A program made the position numbers and the translations under genes. From Thermohalobaculum sp039821125 (GTDB lineage Bacteria > Pseudomonadota > Alphaproteobacteria > Rhodobacterales > Rhodobacteraceae), in NCBI GenBank assembly GCA_039821125.1, contig JBCBOR010000013.1, positions 1 through 64,000 on the forward strand: a DNA stretch of 64,000 nt, given 5' to 3'. This document shows positions 53,980 to 62,887 of the stretch, in pieces (the stretch's first letter is position 1; each line of letters starts with the position of its first letter). The notes below the pieces were generated by a model that saw only the letters and a program-made list of their open reading frames with translations, searched no databases and had not been told where the DNA came from.

Positions 53980-55446
53980 ATGAGTGAACCGGCACAAGGC
54001 CCGGTGGGGGCCTTCTTTTCGTCCAAGGGATGGCGCTTTGCCGTCCTGATCATGCTGACCGTGCTGATGCTGATCCCCCTCGGGCTGATCAGTCTGGTGA
54101 TCGAGGACCGGGTCTCGTACCGGCGCGATGCGATCCGCGATGTCTCGACCCAGTGGGGCGGCGAGATTGATCTGCAGGGGCCCGTCATGGTGCTGCCGGT
54201 CGAGGTCGAGCGCACCCGGACCGTCAAGGACGTGCTGGGCGAGGCCCGGACCGAGACCTACTGGGATCAGGCCGAGCCGATCATCCTGATGCCCGAGGAT
54301 CTTGATATCGCCATCACCGCGGACAGCATCGTGCGCCGTCTCGGGATCTTCGAGGTGCCGGTCTTCGGTGCCGAGATGAGCATCGCCTTCGGGTTCGAGA
54401 CCGATCGGGCGAGCGCTGTCATGCGCCCGCGTGAGCGGATCCTGTGGGACAAGTCCAGCATCGCCGTGTTGCTGCCGCAGACCCGCAGCTTTGCCGATCA
54501 TGCCGTGCTGTCGGTGGACGGGCGCGCGTTCGATCTCGAACCGGGCACACCGCTGACCGGCGGGCAAAGCCCGGCACGGATCGGTGGTGCGCGGACGGTC
54601 GGCGCGCGGGAACTGGCGCTTGAACCCGGCACGCCGCTGAACGGGCTTGCGGGCATTCAGGCCGTCACAGGCGATCCGCGCGGGCTCGGGCAAGCGACCC
54701 TGACCATGCGCCTCAACGGAGCCCGGCAGATCACCCTGACACCCTCGGGGCGTCAGACCGATGTCACCATGACCTCGGACTGGCCGCATCCCAGCTTCAC
54801 CGGCAATTTCCTGCCGAAGGAGCGGACGGTGACCGATGAAGGGTTCAGCGCGACCTGGGCCGTGCCGCATCTGGCGCGCAACATCCCGCAGGCGGCGCGC
54901 CAGTTCACCCATGGCAATGGGCGCTTCGGTGTCAGGTTCTACAACCCGGTCGATCTTTACCAGAAATCGCAGCGCGCTGTGAAATATGGCATCTTGTTTG
55001 TCGCACTGACCTTCCTGGCGGTGTTCCTGACCGAGCAGATCTCGCGGCGCCGGGTTCACGCGGCGCAGTTCATCCTGATCGGACTGGCGCAGTGTATCTT
55101 CTTCCTGCTGCTGCTCAGCCTGGCCGAGCAGATCGGGTTCACCCTGGCCTATCTTGCAGCGAGCGGTGCCACGATCGGATTGCTGGGCTTCTACAGCGCC
55201 ACGGCGCTGGGCCTGGCAAGACGAGCCTGGGTGCTGGTCGGCTCGCTCGTGGCGCTCTATGGCACGCTGTTCCTGATCCTGCGCTCGACCGATTATGCGC
55301 TGCTGGCAGGATCGGTGCTGTCCTTCGTCGCCATCGCCCTGGTGATGATCCTGACGCGGGGCGAGAACTGGTCGGGCACGGGCCGGATAGATGCCTCAGG
55401 CCCCGCGGATCGGCACCGCAAACCGCCGGAGCCGGCGATGACGTAG
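53980..55446 (+). CDS. creD: Inner-membrane protein CreD
   Basis: 488 residues. An N-terminal membrane helix (about 20-42), a large periplasmic beta domain with SFTGNFLPKERTVTDEGFSATWAVPHLARN-type core, and five or six C-terminal helices match CreD. A short motif LEPGTPL occurs twice (near 187 and 211). In enterics creD responds to CreBC; no such pair is adjacent here. Divergent from the CorC-type gene across 176 bp. Confidence 0.9.
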   Translation: MSEPAQGPVGAFFSSKGWRFAVLIMLTVLMLIPLGLISLVIEDRVSYRRDAIRDVSTQWGGEIDLQGPVMVLPVEVERTRTVKDVLGEARTETYWDQAEPIILMPEDLDIAITADSIVRRLGIFEVPVFGAEMSIAFGFETDRASAVMRPRERILWDKSSIAVLLPQTRSFADHAVLSVDGRAFDLEPGTPLTGGQSPARIGGARTVGARELALEPGTPLNGLAGIQAVTGDPRGLGQATLTMRLNGARQITLTPSGRQTDVTMTSDWPHPSFTGNFLPKERTVTDEGFSATWAVPHLARNIPQAARQFTHGNGRFGVRFYNPVDLYQKSQRAVKYGILFVALTFLAVFLTEQISRRRVHAAQFILIGLAQCIFFLLLLSLAEQIGFTLAYLAASGATIGLLGFYSATALGLARRAWVLVGSLVALYGTLFLILRSTDYALLAGSVLSFVAIALVMILTRGENWSGTGRIDASGPADRHRKPPEPAMT

Positions 55447-55506
55447 ATCGCGGGGCACCATGCGCCGAGACCAGAGGCGCGGCGGGATCACGCCCGCCGC
55501 GTCACG

Positions 55507-55677
55507 CTATGCCGGACCGTCCCAGGTGTGGCGATCGGTACTCTCTGCCGGCTTGGCGCGCGTGTCCATATCCCGCCGGGCACTCTCATCCCGAGCGACG
55601 AGGCGCAGGCCGCAGGTGCAAGGCGGGATGCAGGTGGCGGGATCACAGATGCAAAACGGGTTCGCGACTTTCGTCAT
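55507..55677 (-). CDS. Cysteine-rich small protein (56 residues)
   Basis: Starts at the ATG at 55677, 8 nt after GGAGA, on the minus strand. The N-terminal part has five Cys in about 16 residues, FCICDPATCIPPCTCGL (C-x-C-x5-C-x3-C-x-C). The rest is polar and charged. The spacing suggests a metal-binding peptide, metallothionein-like in density but not a known class. It lies between creD and a LysR gene. Confidence 0.6.
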   Translation of the reverse strand: MTKVANPFCICDPATCIPPCTCGLRLVARDESARRDMDTRAKPAESTDRHTWDGPA

Positions 55678-55804
55678 CACGTGTCTCCAATAAATGTTCT
55701 GATTTGAAAAAGGCACGGCAATAGCGAGCACGATTCTACCATCGCGGGGAGACTTTACGAAACGCAAATCGCGGCGATGTCGATCATGCGCCGGACGCCG
55801 GAAC

Positions 55805-56698
55805 TTATCCCTGAGGGTCCATCGGCGTTCCCCAATCCATGCGTTTGCAGAGATCGACGAAGAACTCGACCACCGGTGTATGACGCCGACCCCTGCGGGT
55901 CACGACCGAGATGGTGCGCCGGATCTCCGGCTCGATCAGTGGGCGGCTTTGCAGTTCGGGGTTGATCGACAGGCTCTCGGGCATGATCGCACAGCCCAGA
56001 CCGGCGATGACCATGGCCTGTACCCAGTTCTCGTGCTCGGACTGAAAGCGGTGATCGGTATCGAAGTGATAGGCGTGACCGGCCTCCTCGAAAATATCGA
56101 GGTATTCGCAGTTGACGCGCTTCAGATAGCGCTCGCCCTTCAGCTCGTTCAGCGGGACCTCATCCATCTGTCCGAACCGGTGCCCTTTGGGAAAGGTGAT
56201 CACATAGGGTTCCGAGAAAAGCGGTGTTGCCTGAAACTCCTCCGATTTCTCCGGCACCGCGACCAGAGCGACGTCCAGATCCCCGGCCAGCATGCGCTCG
56301 GTCAGGGCGCGCCCTGATGCCTCGTGCACGACAAGGGTCAGTTGTGGAGCCCGGCGCGAGAAGAACTCGATCAGGCTGATCAGGCTCGACGGCGCGATGG
56401 TGCACATCACACCAAGATCCAGCTTGGCGTTCACCATCTTCGAGAAATCCAGCGCTTCGTCGCGGGCCAGATCGGTCAGCGACAGCGCCTGTTCAAAGCG
56501 TGGGCGCACGACCCGGCCAAGCTCGGTCAGGTGGGTGCGTCGCCCCTCGCGCCGGAAGAGCGGTCCGCCAAGCTCGTCCTCCAGCTTCTTGATCGCCCGG
56601 GTCAGCGCAGGCTGGCTGACATTGCACTCGGCCGCAGCGTGCGTGAAATTCAGATGGGTCGCGACGGTCACAAAGTACCGCATCTGGTGCATTTCCAT
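55805..56698 (-). CDS. LysR-family transcriptional regulator
   Basis: 297 residues. The N-terminal winged HTH (MRYFVTVATHLNFTHAAAECNVSQPALTRAIKKLEDELG) is clear and the rest is the substrate-binding domain. The opening EMHQMRYF resembles CysB/OxyR-like sub-branches rather than a specific named regulator. LysR proteins often control a divergent gene, but the next plus-strand gene is about 540 bp away. Confidence 0.92.
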   Translation of the reverse strand: MEMHQMRYFVTVATHLNFTHAAAECNVSQPALTRAIKKLEDELGGPLFRREGRRTHLTELGRVVRPRFEQALSLTDLARDEALDFSKMVNAKLDLGVMCTIAPSSLISLIEFFSRRAPQLTLVVHEASGRALTERMLAGDLDVALVAVPEKSEEFQATPLFSEPYVITFPKGHRFGQMDEVPLNELKGERYLKRVNCEYLDIFEEAGHAYHFDTDHRFQSEHENWVQAMVIAGLGCAIMPESLSINPELQSRPLIEPEIRRTISVVTRRGRRHTPVVEFFVDLCKRMDWGTPMDPQG

Positions 56699-57242
56699 GA
56701 ACTCTGCCTCGCGCTGGTCCGAATGCTACGGCTGTTTATAGGACACCTTTTTCTCGTGGTCCCATGCGCATTGGGTATCGAACCGATGCATTGCGCTGAC
56801 CTAAACACAATTTTCCCAACGCCCACATTGTGATCGTCGGCGACGGGTAGGTTCGCGTCGTTCTCGGCTAGACAAAATTCGGGCATGCCGAAACAGACAG
56901 GATCTGTGTCGGACGGCCCGGTCTGAGGAACTAGAACGGGGATCCGAGCATGAAGAACGGTGCCAAGACTTGGAGAGGCTCGCAGGCGCGCGCGTTCTCG
57001 GCGGTCCGGCCTGTCCGCTGCGGCCGGACATCGCGACCGAAACCACGTGATACCGCGCAGGCTGACCGAAGTAGGGTCTGGCTCGACAGAGCCGCCTGAC
57101 GGCCGCGACGCGCAGGCCGTCAGGCGGCCAGCGCCGCACTCATCCGCAATTTCCAGCAACGCGAAGGCGTGTGCCTCCCGCCTGACAGCCCGATGGGCCG
57201 TCGGCCCCAGCAGTGCAACCTCCGAGGACAAGGAGTACAGGT
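56699..57242. other. Intergenic region between LysR and winged-helix gene (544 bp)
   Basis: No convincing gene is seen. An ATG frame at 56950-57099 gives a basic, Arg-rich 49-residue peptide without a family and is probably spurious. A very stable 28-bp-stem hairpin lies at 57091-57128 and may be a structured leader. Confidence 0.5.
57091..57128 (+). ncRNA. Perfect 14-bp GC-rich hairpin in leader region
   Basis: GCCGCCTGACGGCC (57091-57104) and its exact reverse complement (57115-57128) enclose the 10-nt loop GCGACGCGCA. There is no T-run, so it is not a typical terminator. It lies 114 bp before the winged-helix start. It could be part of a structured leader, a small RNA or a protein-binding site. 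Confidence 0.4.
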
Positions 57243-57644
57243 GTGGACCGTCCATTTGACCCGACAGGCAAACCAAACCGCGCGCCGACGGCCGGTGACG
57301 CCGGAGCAACCCCCCCGATGGACGCAGCGTTCGTCCTGGATTTCGATGACCTGCACCTGCATGGTCCGACAGAGCGGGTCTTGCGTCTGACCCGGCTGGA
57401 GATGCGGCTGCTCTGGTATCTCGCGGCGCAGGAGGGGCGCGAGGTCAGCAAGGCCGAGCTTCTCGATCAGGTCTGGCGCTATGCGCCGTCGACCTCGACG
57501 CATACGGTGCAGACCCATATCTGGCGACTGCGGCGCAAGATTGCCGGAACCTTCCCGGAGGTGAGTGTCATCCGCACCGGCCCGGGGGGCTATGCGATCG
57601 CGAGCCAAGTCACATGGACGGGGACGTTGCCCACACCGGGGTAA
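57243..57644 (+). CDS. Winged-helix (OmpR/PhoB C-terminal type) DNA-binding protein without receiver domain
   Basis: 133 residues from the GTG at 57243, which has AGGAG 7 nt upstream. About 35 unstructured residues precede an OmpR-type winged helix: RLTRLEMRLLWYLAAQEGREVSKAELLDQVW, HTVQTHIWRLRRKI and the wing VIRTGPGGYAI. No REC domain is present. It is probably a regulator or a response-regulator fragment; convergent with the EAL gene. Confidence 0.85.
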   Translation: MDRPFDPTGKPNRAPTAGDAGATPPMDAAFVLDFDDLHLHGPTERVLRLTRLEMRLLWYLAAQEGREVSKAELLDQVWRYAPSTSTHTVQTHIWRLRRKIAGTFPEVSVIRTGPGGYAIASQVTWTGTLPTPG

Positions 57645-57672
57645 GCCGCTCCGGTATCGGCCCCGGCCCCGG

Positions 57673-59565
57673 TCACGCCGATTTGGCGGTGCGAAACCCC
57701 TCCAGCGTCTTGGCGCGCCCGTCCAACCACATCTCCATCCGCTGCAACGTCATGGGTTTGCCGAACCAATAGCCTTGTGCGTTGGCGCATCCGAGCTCGC
57801 GCAGAATGCCGACCTGCTCATTCGTCTCGATGCCCTCGGCCAGCACCTCCAGATCAAGCTCGCGGCAGAGTGCGATGATCGCGCGGACAACGGCTTCATT
57901 CGCCGCCTGTGGCAGCGGTTCGATCAGCGACTTGTCGATCTTGATTGATGAGATATCCAGCGAGGCCAAGTTCGACATGGCCGCGTAGCCCGAGCCGAAA
58001 TCGTCCAACTCGACGCAGAACCCGGCCTGGTGCAGCTTTGCGATGTTCTTCGAGGCGATATCGCTGTCACCCGCGATCAGCGTCTCCTCCAGCACTTCGA
58101 CCGCCAGCGCCTCCGGTGTCAGGTTGCGGCTGTCCAGTTCGAACATCAGCAAGTCAGGGTAGGCAGGGTCCCGCAGGCTCTGAGACGACGCGTTGATCGA
58201 TACACGCGGCACATCGTATCCGCGTGCGCGCATCACAACCAGCGCGTCCAGACCCTGTTGAAGAATGGTGGCGTCGATATCTGCGACCAGCCCCGCTTCC
58301 GAGGCGACATCGATGAACTCGTCCGGTGTCAGGATACCATTGCGCGGATGCGACCAGCGGGCGAGCAATTCGAAACCGATCAGGCGTTCGTCCTTCAGGC
58401 TGATCTGCGGCTGGAAGTAAGCCTCCAGCCCGCCTTTGATGATCGCTTCCTTCAACTCGCCGAACAGCCGTTGGCGATTGGAATGCACCGAGCCCATCTC
58501 CTCGAGGAACATCTTGTAGCCGTTCCGGCCTGCGCGCTTTGCCTCGTAGAGTGCGATATCGGCTGCAAGGATCAGATCATCCGGCGTGCTGCCTGCCGCA
58601 TCCGAGATTGCAATGCCGATACTGGCGCCGACCTTGCACTCCTCGCCGTCGAAATACATCGTCTGCTGCACGTTCTCGATCAGCCGGGCGCCGATCCGCG
58701 CGATTACCTCGCTCTCGTCTCCGATCGGGGCGACGACGACAAACTCGTCACAGCCGACCCGTGCCAGGAAGTCATTGTTGCGCAGAACATGGCGCATGCG
58801 TTTGGCCGAAGTTTTCAGCACGAAATCCCCGGCCGCCTGGCCGAGCGTGTCATTGATCGGCCGGAAGTGATCGAGATCGATGTTGAACACCGCAACGCGG
58901 GTGCCGTTTTCTGCCGCAGCGTTCAGGGACAGCGCCAGATGCGCAAGCAGGTACTGGCGGTTCGGCAGGCCGGTCAGGACATCATGGCGCGCGTGGTAAT
59001 CCTCGGTCGGGGTCGCCTCGCTCAGCCGGACCGATGCGATCCGCCGCTCCGTGACGTTACGCTCGACGGAGATGAACTTGCTGACGCCGGTCTCGCTGTC
59101 GGTGATCGGGATCAGCTCGAAATCCGTCCAGAACGGCGCCTCGTCCGAGCGCCGGTTCTCCAGTTCACCACGGAAGGTACGGCCTTTGTCCCATGCGTGG
59201 TCCAGATCGTCGATATGCTTCGGGTTGGCATCGCGCCGGCCGAGAATGTCGCGGAAGTCGCGCCCGACCAGATCGTCCGCCGCAAATCCGCTGTGCCGCG
59301 CGAACGCCGCGTTCAGCCACTCGATCCTGCCGGTCCGGCTGATGATCGAGACGCCGTCGCTGGTGTGCTCTGCGACGAGGGCGAGGTTGCGCGCCTCCTT
59401 CTCGCTGGCCTCCAGATCGGCGGCATCCTGCATCTGGCGCCGCTGCAAGGGGGCGATCAGCGTAAGCCATACGGTCGAGAGCAACGCACTGACCAGAACG
59501 ACCGACAGGATCTGGGCAGCCTGCACGACCTGCACGACCTGCACGCCAGCGCATCCGAGCGCCAT
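57673..59565 (-). CDS. PAS-GGDEF-EAL protein (C-terminal part of a frameshifted gene)
   Basis: 630 residues in this frame. A membrane helix (about 18-40), PAS domain (about 55-170), GGDEF domain (about 190-355) and EAL domain (about 370-620) are visible. The GGDEF signature reads GCDEF, so diguanylate cyclase activity is doubtful. EAL key residues are kept (FELLARW, EVLEE, DDFGSGYA, IKIDKS, LAEGIE), so c-di-GMP hydrolysis is likely. The start lies inside the preceding frame, which encodes the matching N-terminal sensor; the two are probably one gene broken by a -1-type shift near 59520-59546. Confidence 0.85.
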   Translation of the reverse strand: MALGCAGVQVVQVVQAAQILSVVLVSALLSTVWLTLIAPLQRRQMQDAADLEASEKEARNLALVAEHTSDGVSIISRTGRIEWLNAAFARHSGFAADDLVGRDFRDILGRRDANPKHIDDLDHAWDKGRTFRGELENRRSDEAPFWTDFELIPITDSETGVSKFISVERNVTERRIASVRLSEATPTEDYHARHDVLTGLPNRQYLLAHLALSLNAAAENGTRVAVFNIDLDHFRPINDTLGQAAGDFVLKTSAKRMRHVLRNNDFLARVGCDEFVVVAPIGDESEVIARIGARLIENVQQTMYFDGEECKVGASIGIAISDAAGSTPDDLILAADIALYEAKRAGRNGYKMFLEEMGSVHSNRQRLFGELKEAIIKGGLEAYFQPQISLKDERLIGFELLARWSHPRNGILTPDEFIDVASEAGLVADIDATILQQGLDALVVMRARGYDVPRVSINASSQSLRDPAYPDLLMFELDSRNLTPEALAVEVLEETLIAGDSDIASKNIAKLHQAGFCVELDDFGSGYAAMSNLASLDISSIKIDKSLIEPLPQAANEAVVRAIIALCRELDLEVLAEGIETNEQVGILRELGCANAQGYWFGKPMTLQRMEMWLDGRAKTLEGFRTAKSA

Positions 59566-60131
59566 GCTGCGAGTTCGCTCAGATCATAGACCAGATTGCC
59601 CCGGGTGTGCGCCTGCACCGTGCTGGCATAAAATTCGCGATCGACCGGGGTCTCGGCGTTCGCGAGGTTGGTTATGCTGCGCGCCAGAAGACGAAGACGG
59701 TCCCGGATGCTGTTCTTGGCGTCGAGCCGCGCTTCGGTTTCGTGGGCATCCAGCAGAAAGCCTTCCAGCAGTCCCGGCTGCCCGGGCAGGTTCTTTTCCA
59801 CGGCCTTGAGCCGGTCAGCGAGCATCTTGAGATCGAACTGGGCGACCCGCAGTTCATTGTCGGTCCTGGCTCGCAGCACTTCCTGCGCCTTGACCTGCAC
59901 CCGTTCGACCTGCACGCGCAGCTTGGCCGTCCGGTCCAGCATGGCCAGTTCACTTGTGGTCGCGGACGATACCATGAAGCTCAGCGCCATGGCGGCGCCG
60001 ATGACGCCGACCACCGCCAGTCCGGCGCAGAAGAACATGAGTCCGAGAGAGTTTCGCACAGCGCCACCTTCGAAGATCGAGTCAAGGTGACAGAGAACGT
60101 TTGCATCAGCGCTAACGCAGATGGTTCTCAA
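59457..60131 (-). CDS. Membrane sensor N-terminal part of the same frameshifted c-di-GMP protein
   Basis: 224 residues; a GTG at 60059 with AGGTGG upstream is a better start than the ATG at 60131. One membrane helix (about 30-55) precedes a helical periplasmic-type region (DRTAKLRVQVERVQVKAQEVL to FYASTVQAHTRGNLVYDLSELAAWRSDALA). After that the frame turns into Cys/Arg/Ser sequence without sense, which marks the shift. The downstream frame picks up with a second membrane helix and PAS domain. Confidence 0.7.
   Translation of the reverse strand: MRTICVSADANVLCHLDSIFEGGAVRNSLGLMFFCAGLAVVGVIGAAMALSFMVSSATTSELAMLDRTAKLRVQVERVQVKAQEVLRARTDNELRVAQFDLKMLADRLKAVEKNLPGQPGLLEGFLLDAHETEARLDAKNSIRDRLRLLARSITNLANAETPVDREFYASTVQAHTRGNLVYDLSELAAWRSDALACRSCRSCRLPRSCRSFWSVRCSRPYGLR
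59520..59546. repeat. Three tandem 9-bp units at the frameshift point
   Basis: CCTGCACGA CCTGCACGA CCTGCACGC on the plus strand. The units lie where the sensor frame loses sense and the PAS-GGDEF-EAL frame begins. Slippage at such repeats, or a sequencing error there, could explain the break, although changes of whole units would preserve frame. Confidence 0.7.
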
Positions 60132-60161
60132 AGGGTTAACACACCGTCGGACTGCCCGCGC

Positions 60162-61301
60162 TCAGGCCGCGGCCCGCTGTGCGCGCGACCAGACAAGGTT
60201 ACCGGCACGGAAGACCATCTCGGTCTGAGGTCCTGCATCGGTCAGGCGCAGGGCGATGACATCGGCCTCGGCTCCGGCGGTCAGCGTTCCGCGCGGGGCC
60301 ATGCCCGCCGCCGCTGCCGGGTTGGTGGACACAACCGCCCAGTGCCGCGCCAGTGCCTCCGCCGAGCCGTTGCCCAGCTTGGCCGCGGCGCGCAGCTGCG
60401 CAGGGTAGTAATAGTCCGACGCAAGGCAGGTACACAGCCCATCGGCAATCGCGGGGGCCGCATCGATCGCGCCGATATGGCTGCCGCCGCGCAGCACGTT
60501 CGGCGCACCCAGAATTGTGTGCTCGCCCTTCGCGATGGCGTCCTCGGCGGTGGGGCGGGTCAGTGGGAACTCGCACACATCGATGCCCAGCGCGCGGTGA
60601 TCGTGGCGGACCTCCGGGCTCTTTTCATCATGGGCAAGGCAGATCACCCCGGCCGCTTTCGCCGCTGTCGCCAGCCGGGCGATCGTGCCGGGCACCTCGT
60701 CCGCCCGTGCGCCGACCCGTGCGATCAGGGCGCGGAACTCGGCCTCGCTGAGGCCCGAGCGGGCGGCGTATTTCGCGACCTTGTCGGCCTCGCGGCCGTC
60801 TGCGAGCAGGTTCAGGTAGTGATCGTTGAAGGCCAGCATTGGCGCCGGGTCCAGCGATAGCCACGCCTCGATCTGGTCTGCCGCCTCGAGCGCGTAGATC
60901 TCCCACCTCAGCTGGATCCGGATATCGGCCATGAAGTGCGGGCGCAGGCGCTGCCAGGCTGCAATCAGCGCGCGGCCCTGGTCGAGACTGCGCAGCCCCG
61001 GCTCCCACGAGATGGTCAGCGCCAGATAGGCCGTCGTGATCCCGTTCGTGACCAGTTGCGCATCGGTCTCCATCAGCGCCGTGTCGAGATCGAAGTAGAC
61101 GCCGGGCCGGGGGGACAGGTTCCGCTCGAACCCATCGCCATGCAGGTCCACGATTCCAGGCGCCAGGATCAGGCCCGTGGCATCGATCACCCGAGCACCC
61201 GGCGCGGCCTCGGCCACAACACCATCGGCAATCGCCAGATCCCCGGCAGCCAACGTGCCGTCACGGATGATCTGCCCGCCCGTCAGTCTGTACGATGCCA
61301 T
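60162..61301 (-). CDS. phnM: PhnM, alpha-D-ribose 1-methylphosphonate 5-triphosphate diphosphatase
   Basis: 379 residues. An amidohydrolase fold starts with APGIVDLHGDGFERNLSPRPG (metal-binding HxD type). Later segments CLAHDEKSPEVRHDH, EFPLTRPTAEDA and CLASDYYYPAQL are characteristic of PhnM. It removes pyrophosphate from the C-P lyase intermediate. It closes the phnDCEM order, 15 bp after phnE. The lyase core genes (phnGHIJ) are not in the window. Confidence 0.94.
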   Translation of the reverse strand: MASYRLTGGQIIRDGTLAAGDLAIADGVVAEAAPGARVIDATGLILAPGIVDLHGDGFERNLSPRPGVYFDLDTALMETDAQLVTNGITTAYLALTISWEPGLRSLDQGRALIAAWQRLRPHFMADIRIQLRWEIYALEAADQIEAWLSLDPAPMLAFNDHYLNLLADGREADKVAKYAARSGLSEAEFRALIARVGARADEVPGTIARLATAAKAAGVICLAHDEKSPEVRHDHRALGIDVCEFPLTRPTAEDAIAKGEHTILGAPNVLRGGSHIGAIDAAPAIADGLCTCLASDYYYPAQLRAAAKLGNGSAEALARHWAVVSTNPAAAAGMAPRGTLTAGAEADVIALRLTDAGPQTEMVFRAGNLVWSRAQRAAA

Positions 61302-61316
61302 GTCGGCCCCCCAAAG

Positions 61317-62108
61317 TTACTGCACCCGCGCCCGCAGGCGGTCGGTTGCATACTCCATCACCAGCACGATCAGGAAGATCACCAGAATTATCGTCGACGC
61401 GTTCTGGTATTGGAAGAGATCGAACGCAACCTTCAATTCCTGGCCGATCCCGCCCGCGCCGACGAGGCCCAGCACCACCGAGGATCGCACCGCCTTCTCC
61501 AGCGAGAAAAGGCCCGCGTTGATCATCGCAGGCGCCGCCATTGGCAGGATCGCCGCCATCAGGATCGAGGCCCGGTTGGCGCCGATGGCGCTCAGCGCGT
61601 CCTGCGGCTCCTTTTCGGCATCCTCCATCGCTTCGGCGAAGAACCGCCCGCAGAACCCGATGGTGTCGACGATGATCGTCATGGTGCCGGCCACGGCGCC
61701 GAGGCCGACAGTGGCGACGAACAACAACGCCCAGACCAGATCCGGTACCGTTCGCAGAAGCGAGACGACCGCTTTGACCGCATAGCATCCCCGCCCGATG
61801 GGCGAGACCCCGCGCGCTGCCAACCACCCGATGGGCAGGCTGAGCGCAATGCCGATGGCGGCGCCGACAAGGGCGATCTGAAAGGTCTCGATGATCCGCC
61901 AGGCAACCCGCTCGAGAAAGGCGCCATCGATGTTCGGCGGCAGCATCCGTTCGACAAGGCGCAGCATCGCGGGCACGCCGTCGGCGAGTTGACCGGGGCT
62001 GGGCGCAACCTGCGTGGCGGAGACCAGGATCAGCGCTGCGATCCCGATCCACATGGCAAACGCAAGGGGCGAGATCCGGTTCAGGCGGGGCGGGGTCGGC
62101 GTGGCCAT
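61317..62108 (-). CDS. phnE: Phosphonate ABC transporter permease PhnE
   Basis: 263 residues from the ATG at 62108. Six hydrophobic helices and the EAA loop (EKEPQDALSAIGANRASILMAAILPMAAPAMINA) match the PhnE family. The segment LLRTVPDLVWALLFVATVGLG is diagnostic. It starts 2 bp after phnC. Confidence 0.94.
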   Translation of the reverse strand: MATPTPPRLNRISPLAFAMWIGIAALILVSATQVAPSPGQLADGVPAMLRLVERMLPPNIDGAFLERVAWRIIETFQIALVGAAIGIALSLPIGWLAARGVSPIGRGCYAVKAVVSLLRTVPDLVWALLFVATVGLGAVAGTMTIIVDTIGFCGRFFAEAMEDAEKEPQDALSAIGANRASILMAAILPMAAPAMINAGLFSLEKAVRSSVVLGLVGAGGIGQELKVAFDLFQYQNASTIILVIFLIVLVMEYATDRLRARVQ

Positions 62109-62110
62109 GC

Positions 62111-62887
62111 TCAGTGGAAACTTTCGGTCAGTGCGACAGGCGTCACATCGGAACTGGGGCGGTCGAAGGCCAGCACACCGCCGCGCAGTGCGATCACCCG
62201 GTCGGAATAGGCCACAGCATGGTCCATATCGTGCGAGGTGTAGATCAGCGTGATCCCGTGCGCGCGGGCGCGGTCCGAGAAGACCTCCATCACGTCGCGC
62301 CCTGCGGCAGGGTCGAGACTGGCGGCGGGCTCGTCCGCGATGATGATCTGCGGGCGGCGCACCAGCGCGCGGGCGATGGCGACCCTCTGGCGTTGCCCGC
62401 CAGAGAGCTGATCGGTCCGGCGCAGCGCCAGATCGGCCAGACCGACTTCGGCCAGTGCGGCTGCGGCGCGGACACGCCACTCTGCAGGGGCCGTGACATG
62501 GGAAAAGCCGCGCCACGACCCCGGTGCGCCCAGCATCCCGTGCACAACATTCGACAGGACCGTCCGGCGCAGCACCAGCCCGTGGTTCTGGAACACGAAC
62601 CCGGTCTGCTGACGCAGGCGTGCGCGCGCCGCCGCGCTGCCATCGGAGAGATCCGAGCCCAGGATCTGCACCCGGCCCGACGTGACCGGCAACAGACCGA
62701 TCACGCACTTCAGAAGGGTGGACTTGCCCGACCCGTTCGCCCCGATCAGGGCAACCCGGCTGCCCGCCGCGATGTCGAGCGAAATGCCGCGCAGGACCAT
62801 CGGCCCGCGCGGATAGGATTTCTCCAGCGCTTGAACGGAAAGAGCAGGGGGCGCGACGACGCCCACCGCGGCTGTACCTTCGGGCAC
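62111..62887 (-). CDS. phnC: Phosphonate ABC transporter ATP-binding protein PhnC
   Basis: 258 residues from a GTG next to the phnD stop. ABC motifs: Walker A IGANGSGKST, Q-loop FVFQNHGLVLRRTVLSNVVHG, signature LSGGQRQRVAIARAL, Walker B IIIADEPAASLDP, and the switch His in TSHDMDHAV. The LVLRRTVLSNVLHG-type segment is typical of PhnC. Confidence 0.95.
   Translation of the reverse strand: MPEGTAAVGVVAPPALSVQALEKSYPRGPMVLRGISLDIAAGSRVALIGANGSGKSTLLKCVIGLLPVTSGRVQILGSDLSDGSAAARARLRQQTGFVFQNHGLVLRRTVLSNVVHGMLGAPGSWRGFSHVTAPAEWRVRAAAALAEVGLADLALRRTDQLSGGQRQRVAIARALVRRPQIIIADEPAASLDPAAGRDVMEVFSDRARAHGITLIYTSHDMDHAVAYSDRVIALRGGVLAFDRPSSDVTPVALTESFH

Noticed and set aside
56950..57099. 49-codon ATG frame (basic, Arg-rich) before the hairpin
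   Set aside because: No ribosome site of note, no family, and its end lies inside the hairpin; probably chance.
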